The notes under the pieces: generated by a model
What the model saw: the letters and a program-made list of their open reading frames with translations, nothing else
Database searches by the model: none
Told to the model about the DNA's origin: nothing
Position numbers and translations under genes: made by a program
Part shown: positions 25,819 to 33,790 of the stretch, one piece after another
Layout: every line of letters begins with the position of its first letter
Position numbering within the stretch: position 1 is the first letter of the stretch
Origin: Nitrospira sp.
GTDB lineage: Bacteria > Nitrospirota > Nitrospiria > Nitrospirales > Nitrospiraceae
DNA length: 64,000 nt
Direction: 5' to 3'
NCBI GenBank assembly: GCA_030692565.1
Contig: JAUYAO010000026.1
Span: forward strand, 38,791 to 102,790

Positions 25819-27393
25819 CTAGGCATTGCCTTTCAACCACTGTTTCACGACCACCGCAGTGCCATCAGGATTCTTCCTGGCCATATCGACGATTTGAGCG
25901 CGACTGGCACTCGATTCCAGCGAGGCTTCCACGGCGCTGACGGGAGCGGGCAAGGCCGGCGAAGCGGCTTCCGCCGTCGTCGCATCCACCGCCGAGCCCC
26001 CCAGCATCGCAATGAGGGGCCGAACGACAAAGAAGAGAATGAGCAGGAATAACAAAGCTCCGACGCCATATCGCATATACGGCATCCAGGGTTGGGTGGT
26101 CTCTGCGACCGCCTCGACCGTCGCCGTCGCCGGTTCTTCAGGACCAAACCCGAATTGGACATTCACGACCTGAACCTGGTCCTGGCGTTCGGTCGAATAG
26201 CCCATCGCCTTTTTGACGATGTCTTCGATGCGCTTGAGGTCTTCTTCAGTTCTGGGAATATACTTCTTGACGACCTCCCCGGTCGGCTTGTCGGCCGTCT
26301 CCCCTTCCCCGGCTTTAGGCGTTTCGTAGGTGCCATCCACCAGGACCGCCACCGAAAGTTTCTTGATGGCCCCGATCGGCTCGACGATGCGGGAGACGGT
26401 ACGGCTGATTTCGTAATTGACCGTTTCATTCTTCGTTTGCGTCGCATTGGAGCTCGTCTGCGTCGGCTCCGCTTCCGTCCCCGGAGGCACGTTGGATTGC
26501 ACGCCCGGCACGCCGCCGGACAAGCCATTGACGCCGTTGGCCTTCTCTTGGCCGCGCTGTTCGCTCCGGACGACCTGCCCGTTGGGATCGTACCGCTCTT
26601 CCGTCGTTTCAACTTTCCGGAAATCGATCAGGCTGGAAACCCGGACCTCTGCCTTATTCACTCCGACGATTCGTTCGAGCATCGACTGAATCCGGCCTTC
26701 GATATCCTTTTCAATCGTGCGCTGATATTCGAGCTGTGTATTGGTCAGGCCGGCCGTTTCGTCCTGGGCCGTTGATGAGAGGAGATGGCCGTGGCCGTCG
26801 ACGACGGTGATATCACGAGCCTGCAATCCTTCCACGCTGCTGGCCACCAGATGCACGACGCCCTGCACTTGCCCCTTGCTCAACGTTTGAGCATTTCTGA
26901 GTGAGACAACCACGGAGGCTCTGGGTCGCTCTTGCTCCGCGGCAAACAGCCGCCGTTCTGGAATCGCCAAATGGACGCGAGCGCGTTCCACTTCAGGCAT
27001 CTGCGCAATCGTGCGCGCTAACTCTCCCTGGAGTGCGCGCCGGTAATTCAGCTTTTGAACGAATTCAGACATCCCGATGTTCGTGCGATCGAAAATCTCG
27101 TAGCCGACGCCGCCGCCTTTGGGGATCCCCTGGCTCGCCAACGTCAACCGCAGGTCATGGACTTGCGCGGTAGGAACAAGAATCGTGGCCCCTCCGCCCG
27201 TCGTGTCGTAGGGCGTCTTCGATTCCTTCAACTTATCGATTATCGACGAGGCATCTTCGCTGTTGAGATTCGTGAAGAGCACCTGCATATCCGGCTGTTG
27301 CGTCCACAGCGCGAGCGCAATCAAACCGGCGACTGAGCCCGCCAGCGCAACCAGGATGATCATGCGTTGATTGATCGAGAATTTCGAAAACAT
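25819..27393 (-). CDS. fliF: Flagellar MS-ring protein FliF
   Basis: The 524-residue protein has an N-terminal transmembrane helix (about 11-29) and a second one near 430-450. The ring-building domains lie between them: VLFTNLNSEDASSIIDKLKE; SEFVQKLNYRRALQGELART; RARVHLAIPERRLF. The C-terminus (ARKNPDGTAVVVKQWL) is the FliG-binding tail. FliF is the first assembled part of the basal body. The length is typical (530-570). It follows fliE by 37 bp and lies 2 bp before fliG. Confidence 0.98.
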   Translation of the reverse strand: MFSKFSINQRMIILVALAGSVAGLIALALWTQQPDMQVLFTNLNSEDASSIIDKLKESKTPYDTTGGGATILVPTAQVHDLRLTLASQGIPKGGGVGYEIFDRTNIGMSEFVQKLNYRRALQGELARTIAQMPEVERARVHLAIPERRLFAAEQERPRASVVVSLRNAQTLSKGQVQGVVHLVASSVEGLQARDITVVDGHGHLLSSTAQDETAGLTNTQLEYQRTIEKDIEGRIQSMLERIVGVNKAEVRVSSLIDFRKVETTEERYDPNGQVVRSEQRGQEKANGVNGLSGGVPGVQSNVPPGTEAEPTQTSSNATQTKNETVNYEISRTVSRIVEPIGAIKKLSVAVLVDGTYETPKAGEGETADKPTGEVVKKYIPRTEEDLKRIEDIVKKAMGYSTERQDQVQVVNVQFGFGPEEPATATVEAVAETTQPWMPYMRYGVGALLFLLILFFVVRPLIAMLGGSAVDATTAEAASPALPAPVSAVEASLESSASRAQIVDMARKNPDGTAVVVKQWLKGNA

Positions 27394-27430
27394 ACAGCTG
27401 GTTTACCTCATCCGCCTCAACAGGCTTAGG

Positions 27431-27736
27431 TCACACTTGCATCCGCTGAATTTCTTCATAGGCCGTCACGAGCTTGTTGCGAATCTGCATCATCAGTTGG
27501 AACGAGACGTCGGCCTGCTGCAACGCGACCATCGTGCCATGGACATCCTGTGTTTGGCCGGTGACCAGGGCGTCGACGGCCTGATTGGCTTGCATCTGCA
27601 CGTCATTCGCCTTGCCGATGGCGTTCTTGAGCGTATCCATGAACCCGCCTGGTCCGGAAGCTTCCGGAGCTCCGACCGGGGCGATTCTGTCCGTGATTGA
27701 TGGAATAACCGGCGAGATGCCTTGAATAGGTGTCAT
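27431..27736 (-). CDS. fliE: Flagellar hook-basal body complex protein FliE
   Basis: The 101-residue protein contains FMDTLKNAIGKANDVQMQAN and VHGTMVALQQADVSFQLMMQ, then IRNKLVTAYEEIQRM, the full FliE pattern. FliE joins the MS ring to the proximal rod. It starts 3 bp after flgC and is 37 bp before fliF. Length and position (flgB-flgC-fliE-fliF) are standard. Confidence 0.97.
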   Translation of the reverse strand: MTPIQGISPVIPSITDRIAPVGAPEASGPGGFMDTLKNAIGKANDVQMQANQAVDALVTGQTQDVHGTMVALQQADVSFQLMMQIRNKLVTAYEEIQRMQV

Positions 27737-27739
27737 GGT

Positions 27740-28189
27740 CTACCTCCCGATCTCCAGCGCCTTCGTCTTCATCGTCCGCATCGCATTAATCGCTTGCACG
27801 TTCGCTTCGTAGGCCCGCGAGGCGCCGATCATATTGACCATCTCCTCCATCACATTGACGTTGGGAAGACGGACAAACCCTTTCGGATCCGCATCAGGAT
27901 GATGCGGATCATAGATCAACTGGCCCGGCTTCTGATCCTCGACGACGCGCGCCACCGCCACGCCTTCCAAGGCATGAGCCGTCGTGCCCATGGCGACCTG
28001 TCGAAACGCTTTTTGGAACGCACTGGGCACCGGAGCGGAGTGAAACACCACATCCCGGCGCTTGTAGGGTCCACCGCCGGGTGTCCGCGTGGACTGGGCG
28101 TTGGCCAGATTGCTCGCAATGACGTTGAGCCGACGCCGTTGAGCGTCCAACCCGGATACCGAAACCGCCATCGAATCAGACATATCCAT
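27740..28189 (-). CDS. flgC: Flagellar proximal rod protein FlgC
   Basis: The 149-residue protein has the rod signature RRRLNVIASNLANAQSTRTP with the GGGPYKRRDVVF continuation typical of FlgC. The C-terminal part is NVNVMEEMVNMIGASRAYEA. FlgC is a proximal rod subunit exported after FliE and FlgB. It lies 20 bp downstream of flgB and 3 bp upstream of fliE. The length is slightly above E. coli FlgC (134). Confidence 0.97.
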   Translation of the reverse strand: MDMSDSMAVSVSGLDAQRRRLNVIASNLANAQSTRTPGGGPYKRRDVVFHSAPVPSAFQKAFRQVAMGTTAHALEGVAVARVVEDQKPGQLIYDPHHPDADPKGFVRLPNVNVMEEMVNMIGASRAYEANVQAINAMRTMKTKALEIGR

Positions 28190-28209
28190 CGTTGCGTCTC
28201 CTTTCTCAG

Positions 28210-28617
28210 TTAGCGGGCGTCGCGAATCGCGCTGAGCAGCTGGCGGAACCGTTGAGCGGCAATGGTTGCCGCCGTATTGTATTGCCCCGCGTTATCAGAG
28301 GACTTCGCCATCTCTAATTCCAGATTGACGGAATTCGCATCCATAGGAAGATCGCCGGCCGGCACTTCCGTCAGCTTCCCCGTGACGGTCTGATATCCCT
28401 GCCCGCGCAATCCGATATGGTGTCCTTGTGTCACCGCCATCGTGAGGGGGAATCGACCCTTGTGGGCCGCTTGCAGTTGTTGGGCGAACTGCAGATCGGA
28501 GGCGCGATACCCCGGCGTTTCCTCGTTGGCCAGGTTGGATGCAATTACCCGCTGCCTGGCGCTACGCAAATCGAGACTCCGATGTAGCAACTGCATGGTC
28601 TTATCGAGCAGTTCCAT
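28210..28617 (-). CDS. flgB: Flagellar proximal rod protein FlgB
   Basis: The 135-residue protein has DLRSARQRVIASNLANEETP and GYRASDLQFAQQL near the N-terminus, typical of FlgB. I chose the ATG at 28615-28617, which has AGGAGG 5 bp upstream. The longer frame from 28662 would add 15 non-conserved residues. It starts the structural gene series flgB-flgC-fliE-fliF, 145 bp after the two-component regulator. I found no clear sigma-54 or sigma-28 promoter in that interval, so it may be transcribed from the TPR-gene promoter at 33643. Confidence 0.95.
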   Translation of the reverse strand: MELLDKTMQLLHRSLDLRSARQRVIASNLANEETPGYRASDLQFAQQLQAAHKGRFPLTMAVTQGHHIGLRGQGYQTVTGKLTEVPAGDLPMDANSVNLELEMAKSSDNAGQYNTAATIAAQRFRQLLSAIRDAR

Positions 28618-28762
28618 GGCCGCCTCCTCCTGTGTGAATACCCATCTCACGTTCCATAGCAACGTCGATGCCTAAGAATGCCCCGTCTATCGCCCGATCA
28701 TTTCGCCGGCCTCGGCAAGGATTGCCGGGGCACAAGATGCCGATGGGAAGATCTGGCACCGG

Positions 28763-30169
28763 TCAGTGCTCCAACATCGTCAGCGGCTGTTCCGTCTCAC
28801 GATATTCCCGAAGTTTATTCCTCAAGGTGCGGATGCTGATTCCCAGCTCTTTCGCCGCATGGGTCCGATTATCTTTTACCCGCGATAATGTCTTGAAAAT
28901 GAGCTCCCGCTCCATTTCCCAGAGCGATCCGTTCACCGGAGTAGGCGCGCCGGCTGGAGCCGGGCTCGTGGATGCCACCTGATCCTGACGGGCCTCGGGA
29001 AGGTGCATCGGGAGAATGGTTCCCTGTCCGGCGAGCAAGACGGCGCGTTCCATCACATTTTCGAGTTCCCGTACGTTCCCTTTCCACGGCAGAGTTTGGA
29101 GATGCGCCACGGCTGCCTCGGACAAAGCCGGTTGAGCGACGCCATTTCTGACGGCGGAGGCGCCAGTAAAATGACGCGCCAGCAAGGCAATGTCGGCCGG
29201 CCGTTCTCTCAGCGGCGGGACGGTGATGGGAAATACGTTGAGCCGGTAATACAAGTCTTCTCGGAAGCGCCCTTGTTCCACTTCGCGATACAGGGTGCGA
29301 TTCGTGGTTGCGATGACCCGAATGTTGACGGCGACGGGGTCCCGTCCGCCGATACGGTCGACTTCCCGTTCCTGCAAGACCCGCAGGAGCTTGGCCTGCA
29401 AGCCTAAGTTCATTTCGCTGATTTCATCCAAGAGAATGGTGCCGGTGTGCGCCATTTCAAACTTGCCGATCTTCTTCATCATGGCACCGGTAAACGCGCC
29501 TCGCTCATGCCCGAAGAGCTCGCTTTCCAGCAAACCATCCGGCAGGGCGGCGCAATTCACGGCAATGAACGGCCGGTGGGCGCGGGGGCTGCGTGTATGG
29601 ATGAACCGGGCCAGCAATTCCTTTCCGGTGCCGCTCTCTCCATTGATCAAGACGGTCGCTTGACTGGCGGCCACGCCCTCTACGGTGCTGAGCAACCGGA
29701 TCATGCCGGGGTCTTGAGTCAAAATCGCGCGCCCTTCCACGGCCGTCGACGTCCCGGGCGATTCGAGATCCCGTCCTTCCTTGAGGTTCGTGATGACCCG
29801 TTCAAGTAAATCCATGGAGAACGGCTTCAGTATGTAGTCACTCGCCCCGAACTTCATCGCATCAACGGCCGTCTCCACGGTCCCATAGGCCGTCATGAGG
29901 ACAATCACCGTCTGCGGGGCGCGCGCCTTAATGTCTTTGATAAGATCCAATCCGGTGATGCGCGGCATCTTTAGATCGGTAATGACCAGCCAGGGACGGA
30001 AGCGTGTGACGCGTTCCAGCGCATCGGCCCCATCGATCGCCCCTTGCACCTCATATCCCAGTCGTCGCACGGACTCCATGAGCGCCGTACGCATCGAGGG
30101 TTCATCGTCGACGATCAGAATGCGGTCATGGCTCTCAGAGCCTTCCATTGCGGTCTCACGGTCATTCAT
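28763..30169 (-). CDS. Flagellar sigma-54-dependent response regulator (FleR/FlrC/FlbD-like)
   Basis: The 468-residue protein has an N-terminal receiver domain with phosphoacceptor D65 (VITDLKMP). An AAA+ activator domain has Walker A GESGTGKE (177-184) and an intact sigma-54-contact loop GAFTGA (224-229). A C-terminal Fis-type helix-turn-helix is near 425-460 (NRTHAAKELGISIRTLRNKL). It overlaps the cognate-looking kinase gene by 8 bp and is followed by flgB. By position and architecture it corresponds to FleR of Pseudomonas or FlrC of Vibrio, which switch on basal-body and hook operons. The ATG has GAGGA upstream. The exact orthology cannot be settled from sequence alone. Confidence 0.92.
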   Translation of the reverse strand: MNDRETAMEGSESHDRILIVDDEPSMRTALMESVRRLGYEVQGAIDGADALERVTRFRPWLVITDLKMPRITGLDLIKDIKARAPQTVIVLMTAYGTVETAVDAMKFGASDYILKPFSMDLLERVITNLKEGRDLESPGTSTAVEGRAILTQDPGMIRLLSTVEGVAASQATVLINGESGTGKELLARFIHTRSPRAHRPFIAVNCAALPDGLLESELFGHERGAFTGAMMKKIGKFEMAHTGTILLDEISEMNLGLQAKLLRVLQEREVDRIGGRDPVAVNIRVIATTNRTLYREVEQGRFREDLYYRLNVFPITVPPLRERPADIALLARHFTGASAVRNGVAQPALSEAAVAHLQTLPWKGNVRELENVMERAVLLAGQGTILPMHLPEARQDQVASTSPAPAGAPTPVNGSLWEMERELIFKTLSRVKDNRTHAAKELGISIRTLRNKLREYRETEQPLTMLEH

Positions 30170-31466
30170 GGGCGCGTTCCTCCATCATCTCAACATGGGC
30201 GACAGACTCCGGATCGGGAGACGGTCTCTCCTCCTCACCATTCCATCCATGAGATCCTTCATCTGCCATGGAGGGTTCCATCGGATGAGGCAGCAGGATC
30301 GTAAAGGTCGTGCCTTCCCCAAGCCGGCTCTCGACATCGATCCGCCCATGATGGGCATCGATGATCGCATGCACAATCGCCAGGCCGAGCCCGGTTCCCT
30401 CATCCTTTGTCGTAAAAAACGGATCGAATATTCTGGACCGATGGGCCGGATCGATCCCGGGGCCGTTATCGGTGATCGTCATGCAGATTGCATCCGCACC
30501 AAGAGCCTGATCGTCCGCCTTCACGAGCTTGAGCGTCAGAATGCCTCCGGTGGGCATGGCTTGAATGGCGTTCAAGATCAGATTCAACACCGCTTGCTTG
30601 AACTGCCCTTCGTTGCACCAGATCGCCGGAATACGGGGATCGAGATCCAGCCGAATATCCACAGGGGTCTTGGTAATAGCGTGGGCCGCGAGGGTCAAGG
30701 CATCCAACACCAGCGTTTCAACGGTCTGCCACCCGCGCGCGGTCCGTTCGGGTTGGGTATAGATCAACAAATTCGACAGCAAACGATCCAGGCCATGGAC
30801 CGCCTGAGAAATCTGTTCAGCATAGGTCAGGCTGGCAGGCTGCTCTTGCAGATCGCGCCGCAACATGGACGCGAACAGCTCGATGCTGCCCAGCGGGTTG
30901 CGAATCTCATGGGCGATGCGGCCGACCATTTCACCCATGGCGACGAGGCGGTGCTGGCGCTGCAGGCGTTCCTCCAATTGACACATCTTGGTGACATCGT
31001 GAATGAGGATCAGTTGACCGGACGACTGTCCCGCAGAGGTCTCCAATGAACGTTGGGCAATGGTCAGTACATGAGACTCATGCCGCTGAGGCTGTTCGCT
31101 CACGGTGAGCTGGAGGTCAGCCAATAGCTCGCTGGCGGATTGCCCCCGAAGCGCATCGGCGTGGCGACCGAGCAGCAGACTGGCCGCCGCGTTCACTCGC
31201 GTCACACGACCGCCGAGATCCAGCACCAGGACGCCCGTCGTCAGGGAGTCCAGAATTCCGCTCAGGTGTGTCCGCATCGCTTCATTGTCCTGAAGCTGCA
31301 GCCGCAAGGCGGCATTGCTCTGCGAGAGTTCCGCATCCATCTGCTCAATGCGATCCGTCAGCGTGGAGTAGGACTGTTGCAGCGTATGCGCCGCTTGGTC
31401 AAACGTGTGAAAGGCCTCCTGAAGCAGGTCTCGCTCAGCGGGATGTAATGCGGTTGACATGGTCAT
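30162..31466 (-). CDS. Cytoplasmic sensor histidine kinase (FleS/FlrB-like)
   Basis: The 434-residue kinase has no transmembrane helix. A coiled-coil N-terminus (about 20-68) leads to a PAS domain (about 70-160), a HisKA domain with H186 in GRIAHEIRNPLGSI, and a HATPase domain (N-box NLILNAIQAM, DNGPGID, GTGLGLAIV). The layout matches FleS/FlrB, cytoplasmic kinases that sense basal-body assembly and phosphorylate FleR/FlrC. It starts as ATGA on the end of the TPR gene and overlaps the regulator by 8 bp, so the three are coupled. The receiver of REC-FliH is a possible second target, which is inference. GGAGGG lies just upstream of the ATG. Confidence 0.92.
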   Translation of the reverse strand: MTMSTALHPAERDLLQEAFHTFDQAAHTLQQSYSTLTDRIEQMDAELSQSNAALRLQLQDNEAMRTHLSGILDSLTTGVLVLDLGGRVTRVNAAASLLLGRHADALRGQSASELLADLQLTVSEQPQRHESHVLTIAQRSLETSAGQSSGQLILIHDVTKMCQLEERLQRQHRLVAMGEMVGRIAHEIRNPLGSIELFASMLRRDLQEQPASLTYAEQISQAVHGLDRLLSNLLIYTQPERTARGWQTVETLVLDALTLAAHAITKTPVDIRLDLDPRIPAIWCNEGQFKQAVLNLILNAIQAMPTGGILTLKLVKADDQALGADAICMTITDNGPGIDPAHRSRIFDPFFTTKDEGTGLGLAIVHAIIDAHHGRIDVESRLGEGTTFTILLPHPMEPSMADEGSHGWNGEEERPSPDPESVAHVEMMEERAHE

Positions 31467-33628
31467 AGTCCCTCCTGCGGCAACTGCCGCTCCTGTTTAA
31501 TGCTTTCATGGAATGAGCTGGAAAACCTGGTCACGAGCGAGTCGTCGGTCTGTCCGAGTTCCGCGAGCGCCACCGTGGCGCGATCGTGTTGCTTCAAGGC
31601 CTGCCAGCCACGGACAATCTGCAGGCGAGCCCATTGGAGCTGAGACTGATCGGGCTTCTTATCGACGACGGCGTGGTAGACGTCGATGGCCTCTTGATAT
31701 CGCTTCATCTGTGCCAGCAGATCGGCATAGTTGAGCAGAGCGACGATGGTCTTCGGTGCACCTGCTTTAAACGCCTCTTCCGTCGCAATCACCGCTTCCT
31801 CATGCTTGTTGAGACGCAGGAACACTGTGGCCATCTGCTGATACATCCAGGGCCGCTCCGGGTGCTTGGGATGGTGGAGCATCCAGGCCCGACAGAAATG
31901 CAGCAGCCCGGCCAAATCCCCTTCTTCCGCCATGGTCTGGACAAGCAGATGGAGCGCTTCCTGCTCAAATCGGCCGGCAGGATACTCCAAACGATAGCGT
32001 TCCAAGACTTTTCTGGCCGCCGCGGTATCGCGTTGCGCGAGATACACCTTTGCCAGCCCCAGGAGCGCCTGTTCAGTGACCAGAGGGCGCTTGGTCCCTT
32101 TCGCCATCAGTTGATAGAGACGACCGGCTTCTGTCGTAAATCCTAGACGATCGTGCGCTTCGGCAATTTCGAGCAAGAGCGGTGAAGACAGATAGTGCCG
32201 TTCAGCAGCGGGCCCATGGCGATGAAAAAGCGTGGTCAGCGTCAAATCGTCGTGCGATTTCACCGCGGCTTCCATCCAGGGATGCAAGATGATGGCGAGC
32301 CGGTCGCCGGCTCTGACCGGCCAGGGATCGTCGGGTCCCGCACTGCTCCGATTGGCGACCTGCTGATAGGCAATCAACGCCGGTGCAATCTCGTCAGACT
32401 GTTCAAGACGCGCGGCCACATGAAACAGCGCTTCACTGCCGATGGCATCATGATCATGTTCTGCGGCAATCACCTGCATGCGTTTGATATAGTCGGCCAC
32501 GTTCTGATCCGGAGAGGGGGTGTCATACATGAGCCCCGCGGTATTCCGCTTCACCGGATTGTTACCGGCTGCGACCTTCTGCTCCACTCTCAGGGTGGCC
32601 AGGCGGACAGTAGCTAACGCCGCTTGTGGGCTGTCCGCGTAGTGGGTCGAAATATATCCGTAAAATAATTCTGCGCTTGGCAGGTGCTTCGAGGACTGAA
32701 GACTATCCGCCAATCGCAAGAGCATGGTTGACGCATCCTGGTGAGCGGGATAGAGATTGTAAAACTGCAGCAGCAAGCCCCGGCCGATCACCTCATGGTG
32801 CAAATCCAGTTGAATCCAGGCATAGCGTCCCAGGGCGAGCGGATTCATTCGCAGGGCCTTTGGCCAGCGTCGATACGCCAAGTCATACATGGCCGACGCA
32901 TCGTGAACCCGTCGTTGATGGAAAAAAGAAGCGGCGAGTCCCACGGTGGCATGCAGTAGAATTTGATCGTGACTGCTTCGCTTCCGCAAATCCTCGAACG
33001 TGAGCTCAGCATCCCTCCATTTACCCAGAGCCAACGCGGTATAGCCGATGCCTAACAACGCCCGCTCCCCGTCGGGCGTTTGAGCATTATGCGACAGCGC
33101 CCGTTCGTATAAGGATTGCGCTTCCTGATGCCATCCTTGCGAGAGATACACATCGGCCATGCGCCATTCCGCACGTTTCGCGTTTAGGGATTGAGGGTAA
33201 TCGCGTAACAGCGTCTTGTATCGGTCAAGCGCTTCCAGCCGGTTGCCATTCGACGTGCTTTCCTTCAAAGCGGTCTCGGCAAGGAAAGTCATCGCCGTGG
33301 GAGTCAGCGCGCTTTCCGGTTGTTGGGAAACCACTTTTTCGAATAGCCGGCGCGCTTGAGCCCACTCCCCCCTGCCATAGGCGTTGATGCCTTCCTGCAA
33401 GGCCAGCGCATCCATTCCTTGCGATTGCCCTTCGAGCCGCGGTCCGTCATCCGGCAAGATCGAGAAAGCGAGTTCAGTCGATTCGGATGCCTGAGTCGGA
33501 GTGGATGTCGCTGCTGCCGGAGGACCAGCATGGACCAGCGCGATGTTTCCGGGCGCCAGCGGTCGCAGGCAAAACCAGGCCAGAAGAAACAGGGTCAGTT
33601 GTGTCCAAGATCGGTGTGATGAGTACAC
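31463..33628 (-). CDS. Secreted TPR-repeat protein of the flagellar regulatory operon
   Basis: The 721-residue protein has a signal-peptide-like N-terminus (hydrophobic about 9-31, ending near VHA) and at least eight tetratricopeptide-type helical repeats over most of its length. Examples are AQSLYERALSHNAQTPDGER, AGRLYQLMAKGTKRP and RYQEAIDVYHAVVDKKPDQS. It probably works as a periplasmic or outer-membrane-associated scaffold. It overlaps the kinase gene by ATGA and is the first gene after the sigma-54 promoter at 33643-33658. The start is a GTG only about 4 bases from the predicted transcription start and lacks a ribosome-binding site, so the true start is uncertain. Its role is unknown; operon context suggests a link to sensing flagellar assembly. 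Confidence 0.8.
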   Translation of the reverse strand: MYSSHRSWTQLTLFLLAWFCLRPLAPGNIALVHAGPPAAATSTPTQASESTELAFSILPDDGPRLEGQSQGMDALALQEGINAYGRGEWAQARRLFEKVVSQQPESALTPTAMTFLAETALKESTSNGNRLEALDRYKTLLRDYPQSLNAKRAEWRMADVYLSQGWHQEAQSLYERALSHNAQTPDGERALLGIGYTALALGKWRDAELTFEDLRKRSSHDQILLHATVGLAASFFHQRRVHDASAMYDLAYRRWPKALRMNPLALGRYAWIQLDLHHEVIGRGLLLQFYNLYPAHQDASTMLLRLADSLQSSKHLPSAELFYGYISTHYADSPQAALATVRLATLRVEQKVAAGNNPVKRNTAGLMYDTPSPDQNVADYIKRMQVIAAEHDHDAIGSEALFHVAARLEQSDEIAPALIAYQQVANRSSAGPDDPWPVRAGDRLAIILHPWMEAAVKSHDDLTLTTLFHRHGPAAERHYLSSPLLLEIAEAHDRLGFTTEAGRLYQLMAKGTKRPLVTEQALLGLAKVYLAQRDTAAARKVLERYRLEYPAGRFEQEALHLLVQTMAEEGDLAGLLHFCRAWMLHHPKHPERPWMYQQMATVFLRLNKHEEAVIATEEAFKAGAPKTIVALLNYADLLAQMKRYQEAIDVYHAVVDKKPDQSQLQWARLQIVRGWQALKQHDRATVALAELGQTDDSLVTRFSSSFHESIKQERQLPQEGL

Positions 33629-33642
33629 GGCAAGGCTACTTC

Positions 33643-33658
33643 AGCAAAGACCGTGCCT
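33643..33658 (-). promoter_or_regulatory. Sigma-54 promoter of the TPR-kinase-regulator-flgB operon
   Basis: The minus strand reads AGGCACG-gtct-TTGCT, a match to TGGCACG-N4-TTGCW at all but the first base, with correct GG-N10-GC spacing. The predicted start is near 33632. It lies between the FleQ-like activator gene and the TPR gene. A GTCAA-cgat-TTGAC palindrome is 106 bp upstream. Confidence 0.85.
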
Positions 33659-33724
33659 TTAGCCTCGCGGGGCGGATTTGTTTGAATATCCGGCAGGACG
33701 GAGGGGATTCAGCTGATAGGACGA

Positions 33725-33746
33725 GTCGACCGTCAATTTGGTCGAC
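33725..33746. repeat. Inverted repeat in the activator-TPR intergenic region
   Basis: GTCGACC and its complement flank the 8-base loop GTCAATTT. It has no T-run. It may be a weak terminator of the activator gene, or a second, imperfect activator site, because it contains one GTCAA arm. Confidence 0.4.
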
Positions 33747-33763
33747 AAGTATTTATGAGGGTC

Positions 33764-33777
33764 GTCAACGATTTGAC
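33764..33777. promoter_or_regulatory. FleQ-type enhancer box upstream of the TPR operon
   Basis: GTCAA-cgat-TTGAC is a perfect palindrome with the same half-sites and spacing as the published Pseudomonas FleQ box (GTCAA-N4-TTGAC). It lies 13 bp after the stop codon of the FleQ-like gene and 106 bp upstream of the sigma-54 promoter. The flanking GG on the + strand is shared with the boxes at 4968 and 16834. Confidence 0.6.
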
Positions 33778-33790
33778 GGCAGCGAACGGA

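Noticed and set aside
28618..28762. A sigma-54 promoter in front of flgB, suggested by a CGGCAA-gga-TTGCCG palindrome near 28712-28726
   Set aside because: The spacing between GG and GC is 8 rather than 10 in every register I tried, so it does not fit a sigma-54 promoter. It is only a short palindrome.
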